NCBI RefSeq assembly: GCF_015291725.1
Contig: NZ_CP030038.1
Location: 4,639,001 to 4,703,000 of the forward strand
Source: Bradyrhizobium sp. CCBAU 51765
Lineage (GTDB): Bacteria > Pseudomonadota > Alphaproteobacteria > Rhizobiales > Xanthobacteraceae
Reading direction: 5' to 3'
DNA: 64,000 nt
Shown here: in pieces, positions 27,003 to 36,248 of the stretch
Layout of the letters: each line of letters starts with the position of its first letter
Numbering within the stretch: position 1 is the first letter of the stretch
Made by a program: the position numbers and the translations under genes
The notes under the pieces: generated by a model
The model's database searches: none
What the model was told of the DNA's origin: nothing
What the model saw: only the letters and a program-made list of their open reading frames with translations

Positions 27003-27301
27003 GAGCGGTTCTCCTCGACAATCTTGCGGATGAGTACGTCATAGCTGGAATTGGCCTGACGGACGTAGATGCCCGTCAGCACGAAGGCGAGCACGATGAC
27101 GGACAGTCCGATCGGAATACCGATCGTCGTCACGCCGGTGCCCAGTGGTATTCCCAGAAACTTGGGAGCGTAGGCCACCAGCAGGATGAAGCCGAAATAG
27201 ACGACAAGCATGATCGCCGACAGCAGCCAGCCCAGCGAGGAACGTCGGCGCACGAGTTCCTGGTAATTCGGATCGCGTTCAATCTTTGCGAGGTTGCTCA
27301 T
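26999..27301 (-). CDS. DUF485 domain membrane protein (YjcH-like)
   Basis: A 100-residue protein almost always encoded directly before actP. NPNYQEL-type start (IERDPNYQELVRRRSSLGWL) and two hydrophobic spans (LSAIMLVVYFGFILLVAYAP and IPIGLSVIVLAFVLTGIYV) define the family, ending in the Asn/Tyr-rich cytoplasmic tail VRQANSSYDVLIRKIVEEN. It probably stabilises or assists the acetate symporter. ATG 27301 gives the standard start; the frame extends further 5' without support. The 4-bp overlap with actP indicates coupling. Function is by association. Confidence 0.9.
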   Translation of the reverse strand: MSNLAKIERDPNYQELVRRRSSLGWLLSAIMLVVYFGFILLVAYAPKFLGIPLGTGVTTIGIPIGLSVIVLAFVLTGIYVRQANSSYDVLIRKIVEENRS

Positions 27302-27684
27302 GTCAATGATCCCTGGATGGTCCTCTGAAATCTCTTGCCATGACGGCAGCCCCTTCTCTCGGGGACTATTCCAGCCTGCACTGACGGCCGACAGAGCTCC
27401 ATGATCCAGATCAAGCTCGGTCAATCCCGTGCGATGTGTCTGCAGGCGGCGCGTCCGACGCGAGGCAGAGAGGCGATGGCTCGGGAACTATCGGCGCCTG
27501 CCGACCAAATGGCCCGTGTCGCTTCCGCGCATTTGGGATTAGGCTGGAATTTGCGTCAGCGCATCACGGATGACCCGGCTCCACGATCGAGGACGATCGG
27601 CATTTTCTGCCCAAGCAATTTCCAGCTCAAGCAATTTCCAGCCCAAGCGATCTGCAAGCAAGGGAATGATGAAGGATAGCTCAA
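27302..27684. other. Divergent intergenic region between DUF485/actP and a methyltransferase gene
   Basis: 383 bp without a supported gene. It contains the acetate-operon promoter (left) and the methyltransferase promoter (right). A tandem 16-bp repeat, CAAGCAATTTCCAGC[TC], occupies 27612-27643 with a degenerate third copy to about 27659. The ORF reading across this area (27401-27679) has no protein-like features. No sigma-54 -24/-12 element was found. Confidence 0.5.
27612..27659 (+). repeat. Tandem 16-bp repeat upstream of the methyltransferase
   Basis: Two near-identical copies of CAAGCAATTTCCAGCT (27612-27627 and 27628-27643, last base differs), then a degenerate copy. They end about 25 bp before the start codon and may be slippage or a leader element. 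Confidence 0.6.
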
Positions 27685-28473
27685 ATGTCGACACCCGAAC
27701 CGATCAAGTTCACCGACGGCGCGGCTTACGAACGCTTCATGGCGCCCTGGAGCCGATCGGCCGGGGCACTTTTCCTGGATTGGCTGGCGCTGAGACCAGG
27801 TCTGTCGTGGGTCGACGTCGGCTGCGGAAACGGCGCGTTCACGGAGATGATCCTCGCAGGAGCTGCTCCCTCGCACGTGAGCGCGATCGATCCGTCCGAA
27901 GCTCAGATCGCAGCGGCACAGCAGCGGATATCGGCGAAGCAGGTCGAGCTTTCGGTTGGCGATGCGTTGGCGCTTCCCTACGACGATGCGCGCTTCGACG
28001 CGGCTATCATGGCGCTGGTGCTGTTTTTCGTGCCCGATCCCAAAAAAGGTGCGGCCGAATTGGCGCGCGTGACCAAGCCCGGCGGCATGGTCGCGTCCTA
28101 CACCTGGGACATCACGCGCGGTGGCACGCCGACACAGCCCTTGTGGGAGGAACTGGATGCCATGGGCCAGCCGACGGCGCGTCCGCCGAGCGCGGATGTC
28201 TCGCGTTTTGCGGCCCTGAAGGCACTCTGGGCAGAGCTGGGCCTCCGCGATATCGAAACCCGCGAGCTCGTCGTCGAGCGGACGTTTGTGAACTTCGACG
28301 ACTATTGGCTGTCGATGGTCGTGAGCAGTCCGACCGGCGTCGCGGGAAAGCTGTCCGATGCAGAGAGCGCCGAGTTGAAACGCCGGCTGCAGGACAGACT
28401 TCCGGCAAGCGCGACGGGAGCGATCACGGTCCACGCCTGGGCGACGGCGATCAAAGGGCGAAAAGCCGCGTGA
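27685..28473 (+). CDS. SAM-dependent class I methyltransferase
   Basis: Cytosolic methyltransferase of 262 residues. Motif I is WVDVGCGNGAFTE, followed by the acidic SAM-ribose position in VSAIDPSEAQI. Motif II-like VGDALALPYDDARFDAAIMA and motif III-like LARVTKPGGMV complete the Methyltransf_11 fold. A C-terminal lobe with FDDYWLSMVVSSP is not typical enough to name a substrate. GAAGGA precedes the ATG. The gene is convergent with the lipoprotein gene, 10 bp away. Small-molecule methylation (for example a metabolite or quinone) is likelier than nucleic acid or protein methylation, but unproven. Confidence 0.88.
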   Translation: MSTPEPIKFTDGAAYERFMAPWSRSAGALFLDWLALRPGLSWVDVGCGNGAFTEMILAGAAPSHVSAIDPSEAQIAAAQQRISAKQVELSVGDALALPYDDARFDAAIMALVLFFVPDPKKGAAELARVTKPGGMVASYTWDITRGGTPTQPLWEELDAMGQPTARPPSADVSRFAALKALWAELGLRDIETRELVVERTFVNFDDYWLSMVVSSPTGVAGKLSDAESAELKRRLQDRLPASATGAITVHAWATAIKGRKAA

Positions 28474-28483
28474 TGCGCGGCCC

Positions 28484-29011
28484 TTACGTCGCCGCCTTCT
28501 TCGCCTTCGGCTTGATCGCCCTCGGCACCGGCTGCGGCTCGGGATTGCCCTCGATCGAGGACAGACGTCCGGCGGTGAAGGTGTAGATGCCGGCGCGCGG
28601 GCCGGTGGTCCAGGTCACGACGGCGACGCGTCGGCCGACAGCGTCGGTGGACAGGTTGACGTTCGAAGGCGCGCCGATGCCGCGCACAACGTCGCACTCG
28701 GTATGCCCGAGCGCGACCGTGCCGCCCATCGGTGCGGGGGCCGTCGTCGACGCATTGGCGTCGGCGGGCCCGGGAGGCGGCGCCATGCCCGGACAGGCGC
28801 CGTCGGCGCTGACGAGGTCCTCGGCTCCCACCGGCTTGTCAGGCGTGAGCGGCGGCGATTCGATCGAGATGTTCTTGATGAAGAGACGGCCCGGCTTCTG
28901 GAACCATTCTGCGTCCTTCGACAGCAGATCGGTCCCCGAGCAGCCCGCAAGCAGCGGTGCTACGGCAGCCAACGCAATCATGAGCGAGCCGGGAAGCTTT
29001 TGATGTCGCAC
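28484..29011 (-). CDS. Predicted lipoprotein with a SmpA/BamE-like C-terminal domain
   Basis: A 175-residue exported protein. The N-terminus (RHQKLPGSLMIALAAVAPLL) leads to the lipobox LLAGC, so Cys is lipidated. The middle is Pro/Ala-rich. The C-terminal half, GHTECDVVRGIGAPSNV, VTWTTGPRAG and YTFTAGRLSSIE, resembles BamE/SmpA domains that sit at the outer membrane. The start is a GTG at 29011, which gives a basic n-region; an ATG at 28981 would lack it. BAM association is only suggested by fold. It ends KPKAKKAAT. Confidence 0.78.
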   Translation of the reverse strand: MRHQKLPGSLMIALAAVAPLLAGCSGTDLLSKDAEWFQKPGRLFIKNISIESPPLTPDKPVGAEDLVSADGACPGMAPPPGPADANASTTAPAPMGGTVALGHTECDVVRGIGAPSNVNLSTDAVGRRVAVVTWTTGPRAGIYTFTAGRLSSIEGNPEPQPVPRAIKPKAKKAAT

Positions 29012-29137
29012 GATAAACTAATTCCCCGCCTGAAGGACCAGCCCTAAACGATTGTCCCAACATCCCTTTGCGGCACGAAGGTGGCCGAAGCCAGCATCGT
29101 TCACAAACTGCAAATTATCATTAATTGCTGACGGCCG

Positions 29138-29590
29138 CTAATTCCGCTTCTGCCACCGGCCCCGCTCGTCGGCCTGCCAGTAGGTGACATCAAATCCCCG
29201 CGCCTTGCAATCGGTCCAGGCCGCGCGGGCGAGCGCAAGCGCATCCGGATCGTCGCCGTCGAACAGCAGGACCATGCGCTCATAGCCCTGCGAGTCCTCC
29301 GGCAGCACGGCGTTGTCGATCAGGAAGCGGACATTGGCACCGTTGGGATTGCCCCCCTCGATCGCCAGCACGATGGGCTGATCGGCAACGTCGTTCACCC
29401 GCCATGTCGCGTGCGGCAGGAAGGAATCGTCGCGATAGGTCCACAAATGCGAATCGAGCGCATCGGCGCGTTCCTCCGAGCTCGACTGCACCACGACGCG
29501 CCAGCCGCGCTCGAGCGATTTCTCGAGAAGCGGCGGCAACACATTCTCCACCGTCATGTTTTGCAGATGGTAGAACAATACTTCAGTCAT
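29138..29590 (-). CDS. holC: DNA polymerase III chi subunit
   Basis: A 150-residue subunit that binds SSB and, with psi, the clamp loader. VLFYHLQNMTVENVLPPLLE at the N-terminus and RVVVQSSSEERADALDSHLW, HATW and VLAIEGGNPNGANVRFLIDN match HolC. YERMVLLFDGDDPDALALAR completes the Rossmann-like fold. It lies 6 bp downstream of pepA on the same strand, the linkage seen in many proteobacteria. The holD partner is not here, as in most alphaproteobacteria. Confidence 0.94.
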   Translation of the reverse strand: MTEVLFYHLQNMTVENVLPPLLEKSLERGWRVVVQSSSEERADALDSHLWTYRDDSFLPHATWRVNDVADQPIVLAIEGGNPNGANVRFLIDNAVLPEDSQGYERMVLLFDGDDPDALALARAAWTDCKARGFDVTYWQADERGRWQKRN

Positions 29591-29596
29591 CTCGGG

Positions 29597-31096
29597 TCAT
29601 TTGCGTTCGTAATGGTCGGAGACCAGGCGATCGAGCAGGCGGACGCCGTAACCGCTTCCCCAGCTCTGGTTGATGTCGGTCTTCGGTGCGCCCATGGCGG
29701 TGCCTGCGATGTCGAGATGCGCCCAGGGCGTGCCGTCGACGAATCGCTGGAGGAACTGCGCCGCAGTGATCGAGCCGCCATGGCGGCCGCCGGTGTTCTT
29801 CATGTCGGCAAACTGGGAATCGATCAGCTTGTCGTATTCGGGGCCGAGCGGCATCCGCCAGACCTTCTCCCCACTCTCGACGCCGGCCACGAGCAGCCGG
29901 TCGGCGAGTTCGTCATTGTTGGAGAACATGCCGGCGTGCTCGATGCCGAGCGCCACCATGATCGCGCCGGTCAGCGTCGCCAGGTCCACCATGAATTTCG
30001 GCTTCACCTTCTTGGCGACGTACCAGAGCACGTCGGCGAGCACGAGGCGGCCCTCCGCGTCGGTATTGATGATCTCGATGGTCTGACCGGACATCGAGGT
30101 GACGATGTCGCCCGGCCGCTGGGCGTTGCCGTCGGGCATGTTCTCGACGAGACCGATGGCGCCGACCACGTTGACCTTGGCCTTACGCGCAGCGAGCGCA
30201 TGCATCAGGCCGACGACGCAGGCCGCGCCTCCCATGTCGCCCTTCATGTCCTCCATGCTGCCGGCCGGCTTGATCGAGATGCCGCCGGTGTCGAAACAGA
30301 CGCCCTTGCCGACGAAAGCGACCGGCGCCTCGCCCTTCCTGGCCCCGTCCCAGCGCATGATCACGGTGCGGCTCGGCCGCGCCGAACCCTGGCCGACGCC
30401 GAGCAGCGCACCCATGCCGAGCTTCTGCATCGCCTTGACGTCGAGCACCTCGACCTTGACGCCAAGCTTGCGGAGCTGGCCGGCGCGGCGCGCGAATTCC
30501 TCGGGGAACAGCACGTTCGGCGGCTCGTTGACGAGGTCGCGCGCGATGATCACGCCGTCGATGACGTGGGCGGCCGAGGCAAACGCCTTCTTCGCAGCAC
30601 CGGCATCGCCAACCGCAAGCGAGATGTCGGCACGCGTGCCGCCCTCCTCGCCCTCCTTCTTCTTCGTCTTGTAACGGTCGAACTTGTAGGTGCGTAAGCG
30701 AAGGCCCGAGGCGATCGCCACCGCCTGCTCGCTCGTCATCGCGCCGCCGGGCAGCTCCGCCATGATGGTCATGGCGCTGGTGCCGGAGGGCAGCTTGCTC
30801 GCGGCCACCCCGCCGAATTTGAGGAAATCGTTCGCCTTCAGGCCGGTCGCCTTGCCGGCGCCGATCACGATCAGCCGGGTCGCCTTCACGCCGTCCGGCG
30901 CCAGAATGTCGAGCGCGGCCGCGCTCTTGCCTCTGAAGGCGGCGGCGGCCGCCGCGCGCTTCACAAGATCGACAGCGCCCCCCAGTGCCTTGGCCGTCGC
31001 CGGGCCGAGCTTCAGGCCGTCATCGCAGAACACCACCAGGATGCCACGGGGGGCGGCAGACAAGGGGACAAAGCCGACCTTGATGGCATCGGACAT
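29597..31096 (-). CDS. pepA: Leucyl aminopeptidase (cytosol aminopeptidase)
   Basis: A 499-residue M17 dinuclear-metal aminopeptidase. The catalytic motif NTDAEGRLVLADVLW is exact. GVCFDTGGISIKPAGSMEDM and KGDMGGAACVVGLMHALAA give the metal-binding and active-site Lys/Arg segments. The N-terminal macro-like domain precedes it. It cleaves N-terminal residues, especially Leu, in peptide turnover, and some members also bind DNA. ATG 31096 is followed by SDAIKVGFVPLS. It is transcribed divergently from lptF, with holC behind it. Confidence 0.97.
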   Translation of the reverse strand: MSDAIKVGFVPLSAAPRGILVVFCDDGLKLGPATAKALGGAVDLVKRAAAAAAFRGKSAAALDILAPDGVKATRLIVIGAGKATGLKANDFLKFGGVAASKLPSGTSAMTIMAELPGGAMTSEQAVAIASGLRLRTYKFDRYKTKKKEGEEGGTRADISLAVGDAGAAKKAFASAAHVIDGVIIARDLVNEPPNVLFPEEFARRAGQLRKLGVKVEVLDVKAMQKLGMGALLGVGQGSARPSRTVIMRWDGARKGEAPVAFVGKGVCFDTGGISIKPAGSMEDMKGDMGGAACVVGLMHALAARKAKVNVVGAIGLVENMPDGNAQRPGDIVTSMSGQTIEIINTDAEGRLVLADVLWYVAKKVKPKFMVDLATLTGAIMVALGIEHAGMFSNNDELADRLLVAGVESGEKVWRMPLGPEYDKLIDSQFADMKNTGGRHGGSITAAQFLQRFVDGTPWAHLDIAGTAMGAPKTDINQSWGSGYGVRLLDRLVSDHYERK

Positions 31097-31434
31097 GGGT
31101 AACTCCTTTAATGCATGAAACTTTTCGCCGTTCGGCGGTGCCGGTCCCAGCCGAAGCTGAACGGCGATTCACTGAGGCTTGCCCTACTATGGGCCAGCGG
31201 GCTGCCCGATGCCAAGCGCCGCCGTGGCCGCCCGGCCACAACCAGCGAAATATTAACCATATATTGAAGGTGCCACGGGGCAGCCATTTTGTTGACGGAT
31301 CAAAGGGATGGTAGTGAGAAAGTGAACCACCGGAAGAGCTGATGGCCAACCTTGGGGATCCCCTGATCGGGGATTGGTTGGACAGCCGGAATTCTGGTCG
31401 ACATCGGGGCTGATGGGGATTCGTGCGGTAGCGC
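31097..31434. other. Divergent spacer between pepA and the lpt operon
   Basis: About 338 bp holding promoters for both divergent operons. No gene-like ORF was supported. There is a slightly AT-rich stretch near 31248-31265 (AATATTAACCATATATTG) that could be the -10 region of one promoter. No regulatory motif was recognised. Confidence 0.45.
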
Positions 31435-32604
31435 ATGGGGTCGATCGATAGGTATATTTTCCGCACGACGCTGGCGTCGTTTGCGCTCGTCCTGGTCAGC
31501 CTCACCGGCGTGATCTGGATTACGCAGGCGTTGCGCGGCATCGACCTGATGACGAGCCAGGGTCAGACCATCCTCACCTTCCTCGGCATCACCAGCCTGG
31601 TCATCCCGGCCCTGGTCCTGATCATCTCGCCGATCGCGCTGATGATCGCGATCTCGCATACGCTGAACAAGCTCGCGACCGATTCCGAGATCATCGTGAT
31701 GAATGCCGCCGGCTTCTCGCCGTTCCGGCTGTTCTATCCATTCTTCTATGCCACCTGCGTGGTGGCGCTGCTGGTTGCCTTCATCGCGGCCTATCTCGCC
31801 CCCGACGGCATGCGGCGGATCAAGCAGTGGGACGCCGAGATCACCGCGGACGTGCTCACCAACATCCTCCAGCCCGGCCGCTTCGCCCAGCTCGACAAGA
31901 ACCTGACGATCCGGATCCGCGAGCGCCTGCCCGGCGGCATCCTCGCCGGCATCTTCATCGACGACCGCCGCGATCCCAACGAGCGCGTCTCGATCGTGGC
32001 CGAGCATGGCGAGGTCGTGAAGAACGACACCGGCTCGTTCCTGGTGCTGGAGACCGGCAATCTCCAGCGCTTCGAGGCGGGCAAGCGCGATCCCGCGCTG
32101 GTGGCCTTCGGCCGCTACGGCTTCGACATGTCGAAGTTCTCGGGCCAGGGCCGCGACGTCACCCTCGGCATCCGCGAACGCTATCTCTGGGAGCTGTTCT
32201 CGCCGTCCGAGGACGATCCAGTCTACAAGCAGATTCCCGGCCAGTTCCGCTCGGCCCTGCACGACAGCATCCTGGCGCCAGTCTATCCCTTCGCCTTTGC
32301 GGTACTGACCTTCGCCTTCCTGGGCGCGCCTCGCACCACCCGCCAGAGCCGCAATTTCTCGATCGGCTCCTCGATCATCGCGGTGTTCGGCCTGCGCATG
32401 GCCGGCTTCGCCTGTTCGGTGATGGCGGTGAAATCTCCGGGCGCGGTGCTGGCCCAATACGCGATGGTCCTGGGCGCCATCGGCGTCGGGCTCTGGATGA
32501 TTGTCGGCGGCTTCGTGGTCGAGCCGCCCCCTGGCCTGATGGAGGCCATCAACAGGTCGAACGCACGGATCGCGCGGCTGTTCGGACGCCCGGCCGCCGC
32601 ATGA
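31435..32604 (+). CDS. lptF: LPS export ABC transporter permease LptF
   Basis: Inner-membrane half of the LptB2FG transporter that extracts LPS from the inner membrane. The 389-residue product has the six-transmembrane YjgP/YjgQ layout: SIDRYIFRTTLASFALVLVS at the N-terminus, then LVIISPIALM-like spans, a periplasmic jellyroll (ITADVLTNILQPGRFAQLDK), and PVYPFAFAVLTFAFLGAP at the third-last helix. RTTRQSRNFSIGSSIIAVFG is the typical cytoplasmic loop. It overlaps lptG by 4 bp and starts a seven-gene plus-strand run. Gene order is conserved in Rhizobiales. Confidence 0.96.
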   Translation: MGSIDRYIFRTTLASFALVLVSLTGVIWITQALRGIDLMTSQGQTILTFLGITSLVIPALVLIISPIALMIAISHTLNKLATDSEIIVMNAAGFSPFRLFYPFFYATCVVALLVAFIAAYLAPDGMRRIKQWDAEITADVLTNILQPGRFAQLDKNLTIRIRERLPGGILAGIFIDDRRDPNERVSIVAEHGEVVKNDTGSFLVLETGNLQRFEAGKRDPALVAFGRYGFDMSKFSGQGRDVTLGIRERYLWELFSPSEDDPVYKQIPGQFRSALHDSILAPVYPFAFAVLTFAFLGAPRTTRQSRNFSIGSSIIAVFGLRMAGFACSVMAVKSPGAVLAQYAMVLGAIGVGLWMIVGGFVVEPPPGLMEAINRSNARIARLFGRPAAA

Positions 32605-33698
32605 GCATGCTCACCAACACACTCGGGCGCTATTTCGCCGGCCGCTTCGTGGTGGCGGCACTCGGCGTGTTCGCCAGCATCTTCCTGCTGCTGGTGCTGG
32701 TCGACTACATCGAGATGGTGCGCAAGACCTCGGGCCTCGCCTCCGCCTCCGCGATCATGGTGGCCGAGACCTCGCTGTTCCGGGTGCCGCAACTGCTGGA
32801 GAAGCTGACGCCGTTCTGCATGCTGATCGGCGCCATGACCTGCTATCTCGCCCTCTCCCGCCGGCTCGAGCTCGTGGTGGCGCGCGCCGCCGGCATCTCC
32901 GCGTGGCAGTTCATCTCGCCGGCGCTCGGCAGCGCGCTCTTGATCGGGGTGATCGCCACCGTCGCCTACAATCCGATGTCGGCCAATTTGCGCGAAGCCT
33001 CCAAGCGCATGGAAGCCGAGCTGTTCGGCTCGGCGCCCGGCGGCGGCATCCAGGACGCCTCCGGCTTCTGGCTCAATCAGGTGACCAGCGACGGCCAGAC
33101 GATCATCAATGCGGCGCGGAGCGAGCAGCAGGGCATCCGGCTCACGGGGCTCACGCTGTTCCGGTTTGACCCGGACCAGCACTTCAAGGAACGGGTCGAG
33201 GCGCGCGAGGCGACGCTCGAGGCCGGCCGTTGGCTGTTCAAGGGCGTCCGCCGCTTCTCGCTGGACGCGCCGCCGATCGAGCAGGCCAGCCTGGAGATTC
33301 CGACGACGCTGACCGAAGCGCAGGTCCGCAACAGCTTTTCCACACCCGAGACTGTGTCTTTTTGGCAACTACCGAGCTACATCCGCTCCTCCGAGAGCTC
33401 GGGCTTCGCGACAGCAGGTTACCGACTCCAGTATCAGAAGCTTCTGGCACAGCCGTTTTTGCTTGCGGCCATGGTGATGCTCGCGGCCTCCGTGTCGTTG
33501 CGCTTCTTCCGGATGGGCGGCGTGCAGAAGATGGTTTTGAGTGGCGTGGGCGCAGGCTTTCTGCTCTACGTTCTGTCGAAAGTAACTGAGGATTTGAGCA
33601 AGGCTGAGTTGATGCATCCGATCGCTGCGGCGTGGTTGCCCGTTGTGGTGGGCGGCCTCACCGGCTTTTTGGCCTTGCTCTATCAGGAGGACGGATAG
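32601..33698 (+). CDS. lptG: LPS export ABC transporter permease LptG
   Basis: Partner permease of LptF in LPS export, 365 residues. LGRYFAGRFVVAALGVFASI, LLVLVDYIEMVRKTSGLA, RVPQLLEKLTPFCMLIGAM and SRRLELVVARAAGISAWQFI are the conserved first half with the cytoplasmic coupling helix. A periplasmic jellyroll domain (WLNQVTSDGQTIINAARSEQ) and three C-terminal helices (YVLSKVTEDLSKAEL, PVVVGGLTGFLALLYQED) follow. ATG 32601 overlaps the lptF stop by 4 bp. Its stop overlaps the lptD GTG by one base. Confidence 0.96.
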   Translation: MSMLTNTLGRYFAGRFVVAALGVFASIFLLLVLVDYIEMVRKTSGLASASAIMVAETSLFRVPQLLEKLTPFCMLIGAMTCYLALSRRLELVVARAAGISAWQFISPALGSALLIGVIATVAYNPMSANLREASKRMEAELFGSAPGGGIQDASGFWLNQVTSDGQTIINAARSEQQGIRLTGLTLFRFDPDQHFKERVEAREATLEAGRWLFKGVRRFSLDAPPIEQASLEIPTTLTEAQVRNSFSTPETVSFWQLPSYIRSSESSGFATAGYRLQYQKLLAQPFLLAAMVMLAASVSLRFFRMGGVQKMVLSGVGAGFLLYVLSKVTEDLSKAELMHPIAAAWLPVVVGGLTGFLALLYQEDG

Positions 33699-36187
33699 TG
33701 ACTGCCGTCCACCGAGGGCTCGTGTCTCGTTTGACGCGGCGCACATTGGTGCGTGCGGACGGGTGCGGCTGGTCCATTCGCAGGCTCATGCTCGCTGTCG
33801 CCGCTGCCGCCTCGCTCGGCGGGCTGATCGGCGCTGCCACTGTGGCGCCGGCCAGCGCCCAGAGCTTTACCTACAATCCGCTGCCGCCGCGTCCGAAGCC
33901 GCCGAGGGTCGCCAACGACAACCAGATGCTGGTTCAGGCGACCGAGGTCGACTACGACTACAACAATTCGCGCGTCTCCGCGGTCGGTAACGTCCAGCTG
34001 TTCTACAACGGCACCAGTGTCGAGGCCGACAGGGTCATCTACGATCAGAAGACCAAGCGGCTTCATGCCGAAGGCAACATCCGCATGACGGATGCCGACG
34101 GCAAGATCACCTATGCCGAGATCCTGGATCTCTCCGACGATTACCGCGACGGTTTCGTCGATTCGCTGCGCGTGGACACGGCCGACCAGACCCGCATGGC
34201 CGCGAGCCGCGCCGACCGCTCCAGCGGCAACTACACGGTGTTCGAGAACGGCGTCTACACGGCCTGCGCGCCGTGCAAGGACGATCCGAAGAAGCCGCCA
34301 TTGTGGCAGGTCAAGGGTGCGCGCATCATCCACGACCAGCAGGAGAAGATGCTGTATTTCGAGACGGCGCAGCTCGAATTCTTTGGCGTGCCGCTCGCCT
34401 ACATGCCCTATTTCTCGACGCCCGACCCGACCGTGAAGCGGAAGAGCGGCTTCCTGATACCGGGTTATATTTCCGGCACGGACAACACGGGCTATGGCGT
34501 CGAGGTTCCCTATTATTGGGCGATCGCGCCCGACATGGACGCAACCTTCACCCCGCGCTTCCTGTCGCGGCAAGGCGTGCTGCTGCAGGGCGAATTCCGG
34601 CAGCGCCTGATCGACGGCGCCTACCAGATCCGCGCGTACGGCATCAACCAGCTCGATCCCGGAGCGTTTGCCGGGCAGCCCGGCGACCGCGACTTCCGCG
34701 GCGCCATCGACACCAAGGGTCAGTTCGCATTGAACGACAAATGGGTCTGGGGCTGGGACGGCGTCCTGATGTCCGACTATTATTTCTTCTCGGACTACCG
34801 GCTCTATCAGTACCGCGACCCGCTCGGCTCGTTCCTGCTGCTGCCGACGGAAGCGCTGTCGCAGCTCTATTTGACCGGCGTCGGCAACCGCAGCTTCTTC
34901 GATGCGCGCACGATGTACTGGCTGAGCTATTCGGGCAACCAGAGCCAGGTGCCGATCGTCTATCCGGTGATCGACTACTCCAACGTGCTCAACTATCCGG
35001 TGTTCGGCGGCGAGTTCAGCTACAAGACCAATTTCGTCAACCTGTCGCGTGACGGGGCGGTGTTCGATCCGATCACGACGGTCGCCAACACCAGCAGCCT
35101 GTGCACCACGGCGTCGGCCGATCCGCTGGCCCGTACGCCCTCGCAGTGCCTGCTGCGCGGCTTCCCCGGCACCTACACCCGCCTCACGGCGGAGGCGCAG
35201 TGGCGCAAATCCTTCACCGATCCGCTCGGCCAGATCTGGACGCCGTTCGCCAGCCTGCGCGCCGACGCGATCAACTCCTCGGTCTCCAACCAGCCCGGCG
35301 TGTCGAACTACCTGCCCGTCGGCGACACCCAGGCGTTCCGCCTGATGCCGACCGTAGGCCTGGAGTACCGCTATCCGTTCATCAACATCCAGCCCTGGGG
35401 CTCGACAACCGTCGAGCCGATCGCGCAGATCATCATCCGCCCGAACGAGACCTATGCCGGCAAGCTGCCGAACGAGGACGCCCAGAGCATGGTGTTCGAC
35501 GCCTCGAACCTGTTCAGCGTGGACAAGTTCTCCGGCTACGACCGCGTCGAGGGCGGCGGCCGTGCCAATGTCGGCGTGCAGTCCACCACGCAGTTCGACC
35601 AGGGCGGCGCCGTCAAGGTGCTGTTCGGCCAGTCCTACCAGCTGTTCGGCCTGAACTCCTTCGCGGTCCAGGACACCATCAATACCGGCCTGGATTCCGG
35701 CCTCGACAAGCCGCGATCCGATTACGTCACGAGCGCCAGCTATTCGCCCAACAGCACCTACACGTTCAGCGTCCGCTCCCGCATGGACGAGCAGACCTGG
35801 AACGTGCAGCGCTTCGAGGCGGAAGGCCGCGCCAACTTCAATCGCTGGTCGGTCAGCATGCTGTACGGAAACTACGCGGCCCAGCCCGAGCTCGGCTATC
35901 TGACCCGCCGCGAGGGCATCCTGACCACAGGCTCGCTGAAGATCGCGACCAACTGGGTGGTGTCGGGCTCGGCGCGCTGGGACCTCGAGGCCAACAAGAT
36001 CAACCAGTATGTGGTCGGGGCCGGCTATGTCGACGATTGCTTCGTGCTGGCGGCGAACTATGTAACTTCGTATAGCTATTCCGCGGGCACCGCACCGCCC
36101 GTGCTGAGCCACGCGTTCATGTTCCAAATCGGCCTGCGCACGCTGGCGAACTCGTCGACGACCAGCAGTTCCACCGGCCTCCAGTGA
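33698..36187 (+). CDS. lptD: LPS-assembly protein LptD
   Basis: Outer-membrane beta-barrel that inserts LPS in the outer leaflet, 829 residues. The signal region ends at APASAQ. The periplasmic OstA-like domain has QATEVDYDYNNSRVSAVGNV and AEGNIRMTDADGKITYAEIL. The barrel domain carries FFGVPLAYMPYFSTPDPTVK, KSGFLIPGYI and WAIAPDMDATFTPRFLSRQG, typical LptD strands. Two cysteines in TACAPCKDD and another in the barrel may form the structural disulfides. I chose GTG 33698, with GGAGGA a few bases upstream and a one-base overlap with lptG; an earlier in-frame start lies inside lptG. Essential in LPS producers. Confidence 0.95.
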   Translation: MTAVHRGLVSRLTRRTLVRADGCGWSIRRLMLAVAAAASLGGLIGAATVAPASAQSFTYNPLPPRPKPPRVANDNQMLVQATEVDYDYNNSRVSAVGNVQLFYNGTSVEADRVIYDQKTKRLHAEGNIRMTDADGKITYAEILDLSDDYRDGFVDSLRVDTADQTRMAASRADRSSGNYTVFENGVYTACAPCKDDPKKPPLWQVKGARIIHDQQEKMLYFETAQLEFFGVPLAYMPYFSTPDPTVKRKSGFLIPGYISGTDNTGYGVEVPYYWAIAPDMDATFTPRFLSRQGVLLQGEFRQRLIDGAYQIRAYGINQLDPGAFAGQPGDRDFRGAIDTKGQFALNDKWVWGWDGVLMSDYYFFSDYRLYQYRDPLGSFLLLPTEALSQLYLTGVGNRSFFDARTMYWLSYSGNQSQVPIVYPVIDYSNVLNYPVFGGEFSYKTNFVNLSRDGAVFDPITTVANTSSLCTTASADPLARTPSQCLLRGFPGTYTRLTAEAQWRKSFTDPLGQIWTPFASLRADAINSSVSNQPGVSNYLPVGDTQAFRLMPTVGLEYRYPFINIQPWGSTTVEPIAQIIIRPNETYAGKLPNEDAQSMVFDASNLFSVDKFSGYDRVEGGGRANVGVQSTTQFDQGGAVKVLFGQSYQLFGLNSFAVQDTINTGLDSGLDKPRSDYVTSASYSPNSTYTFSVRSRMDEQTWNVQRFEAEGRANFNRWSVSMLYGNYAAQPELGYLTRREGILTTGSLKIATNWVVSGSARWDLEANKINQYVVGAGYVDDCFVLAANYVTSYSYSAGTAPPVLSHAFMFQIGLRTLANSSTTSSSTGLQ

Positions 36188-36248
36188 ACGGGTTTGAAGT
36201 GCCGGCCGCGTTTGCTCATCACGACGCGGCTGACATGCGAGCGACATC

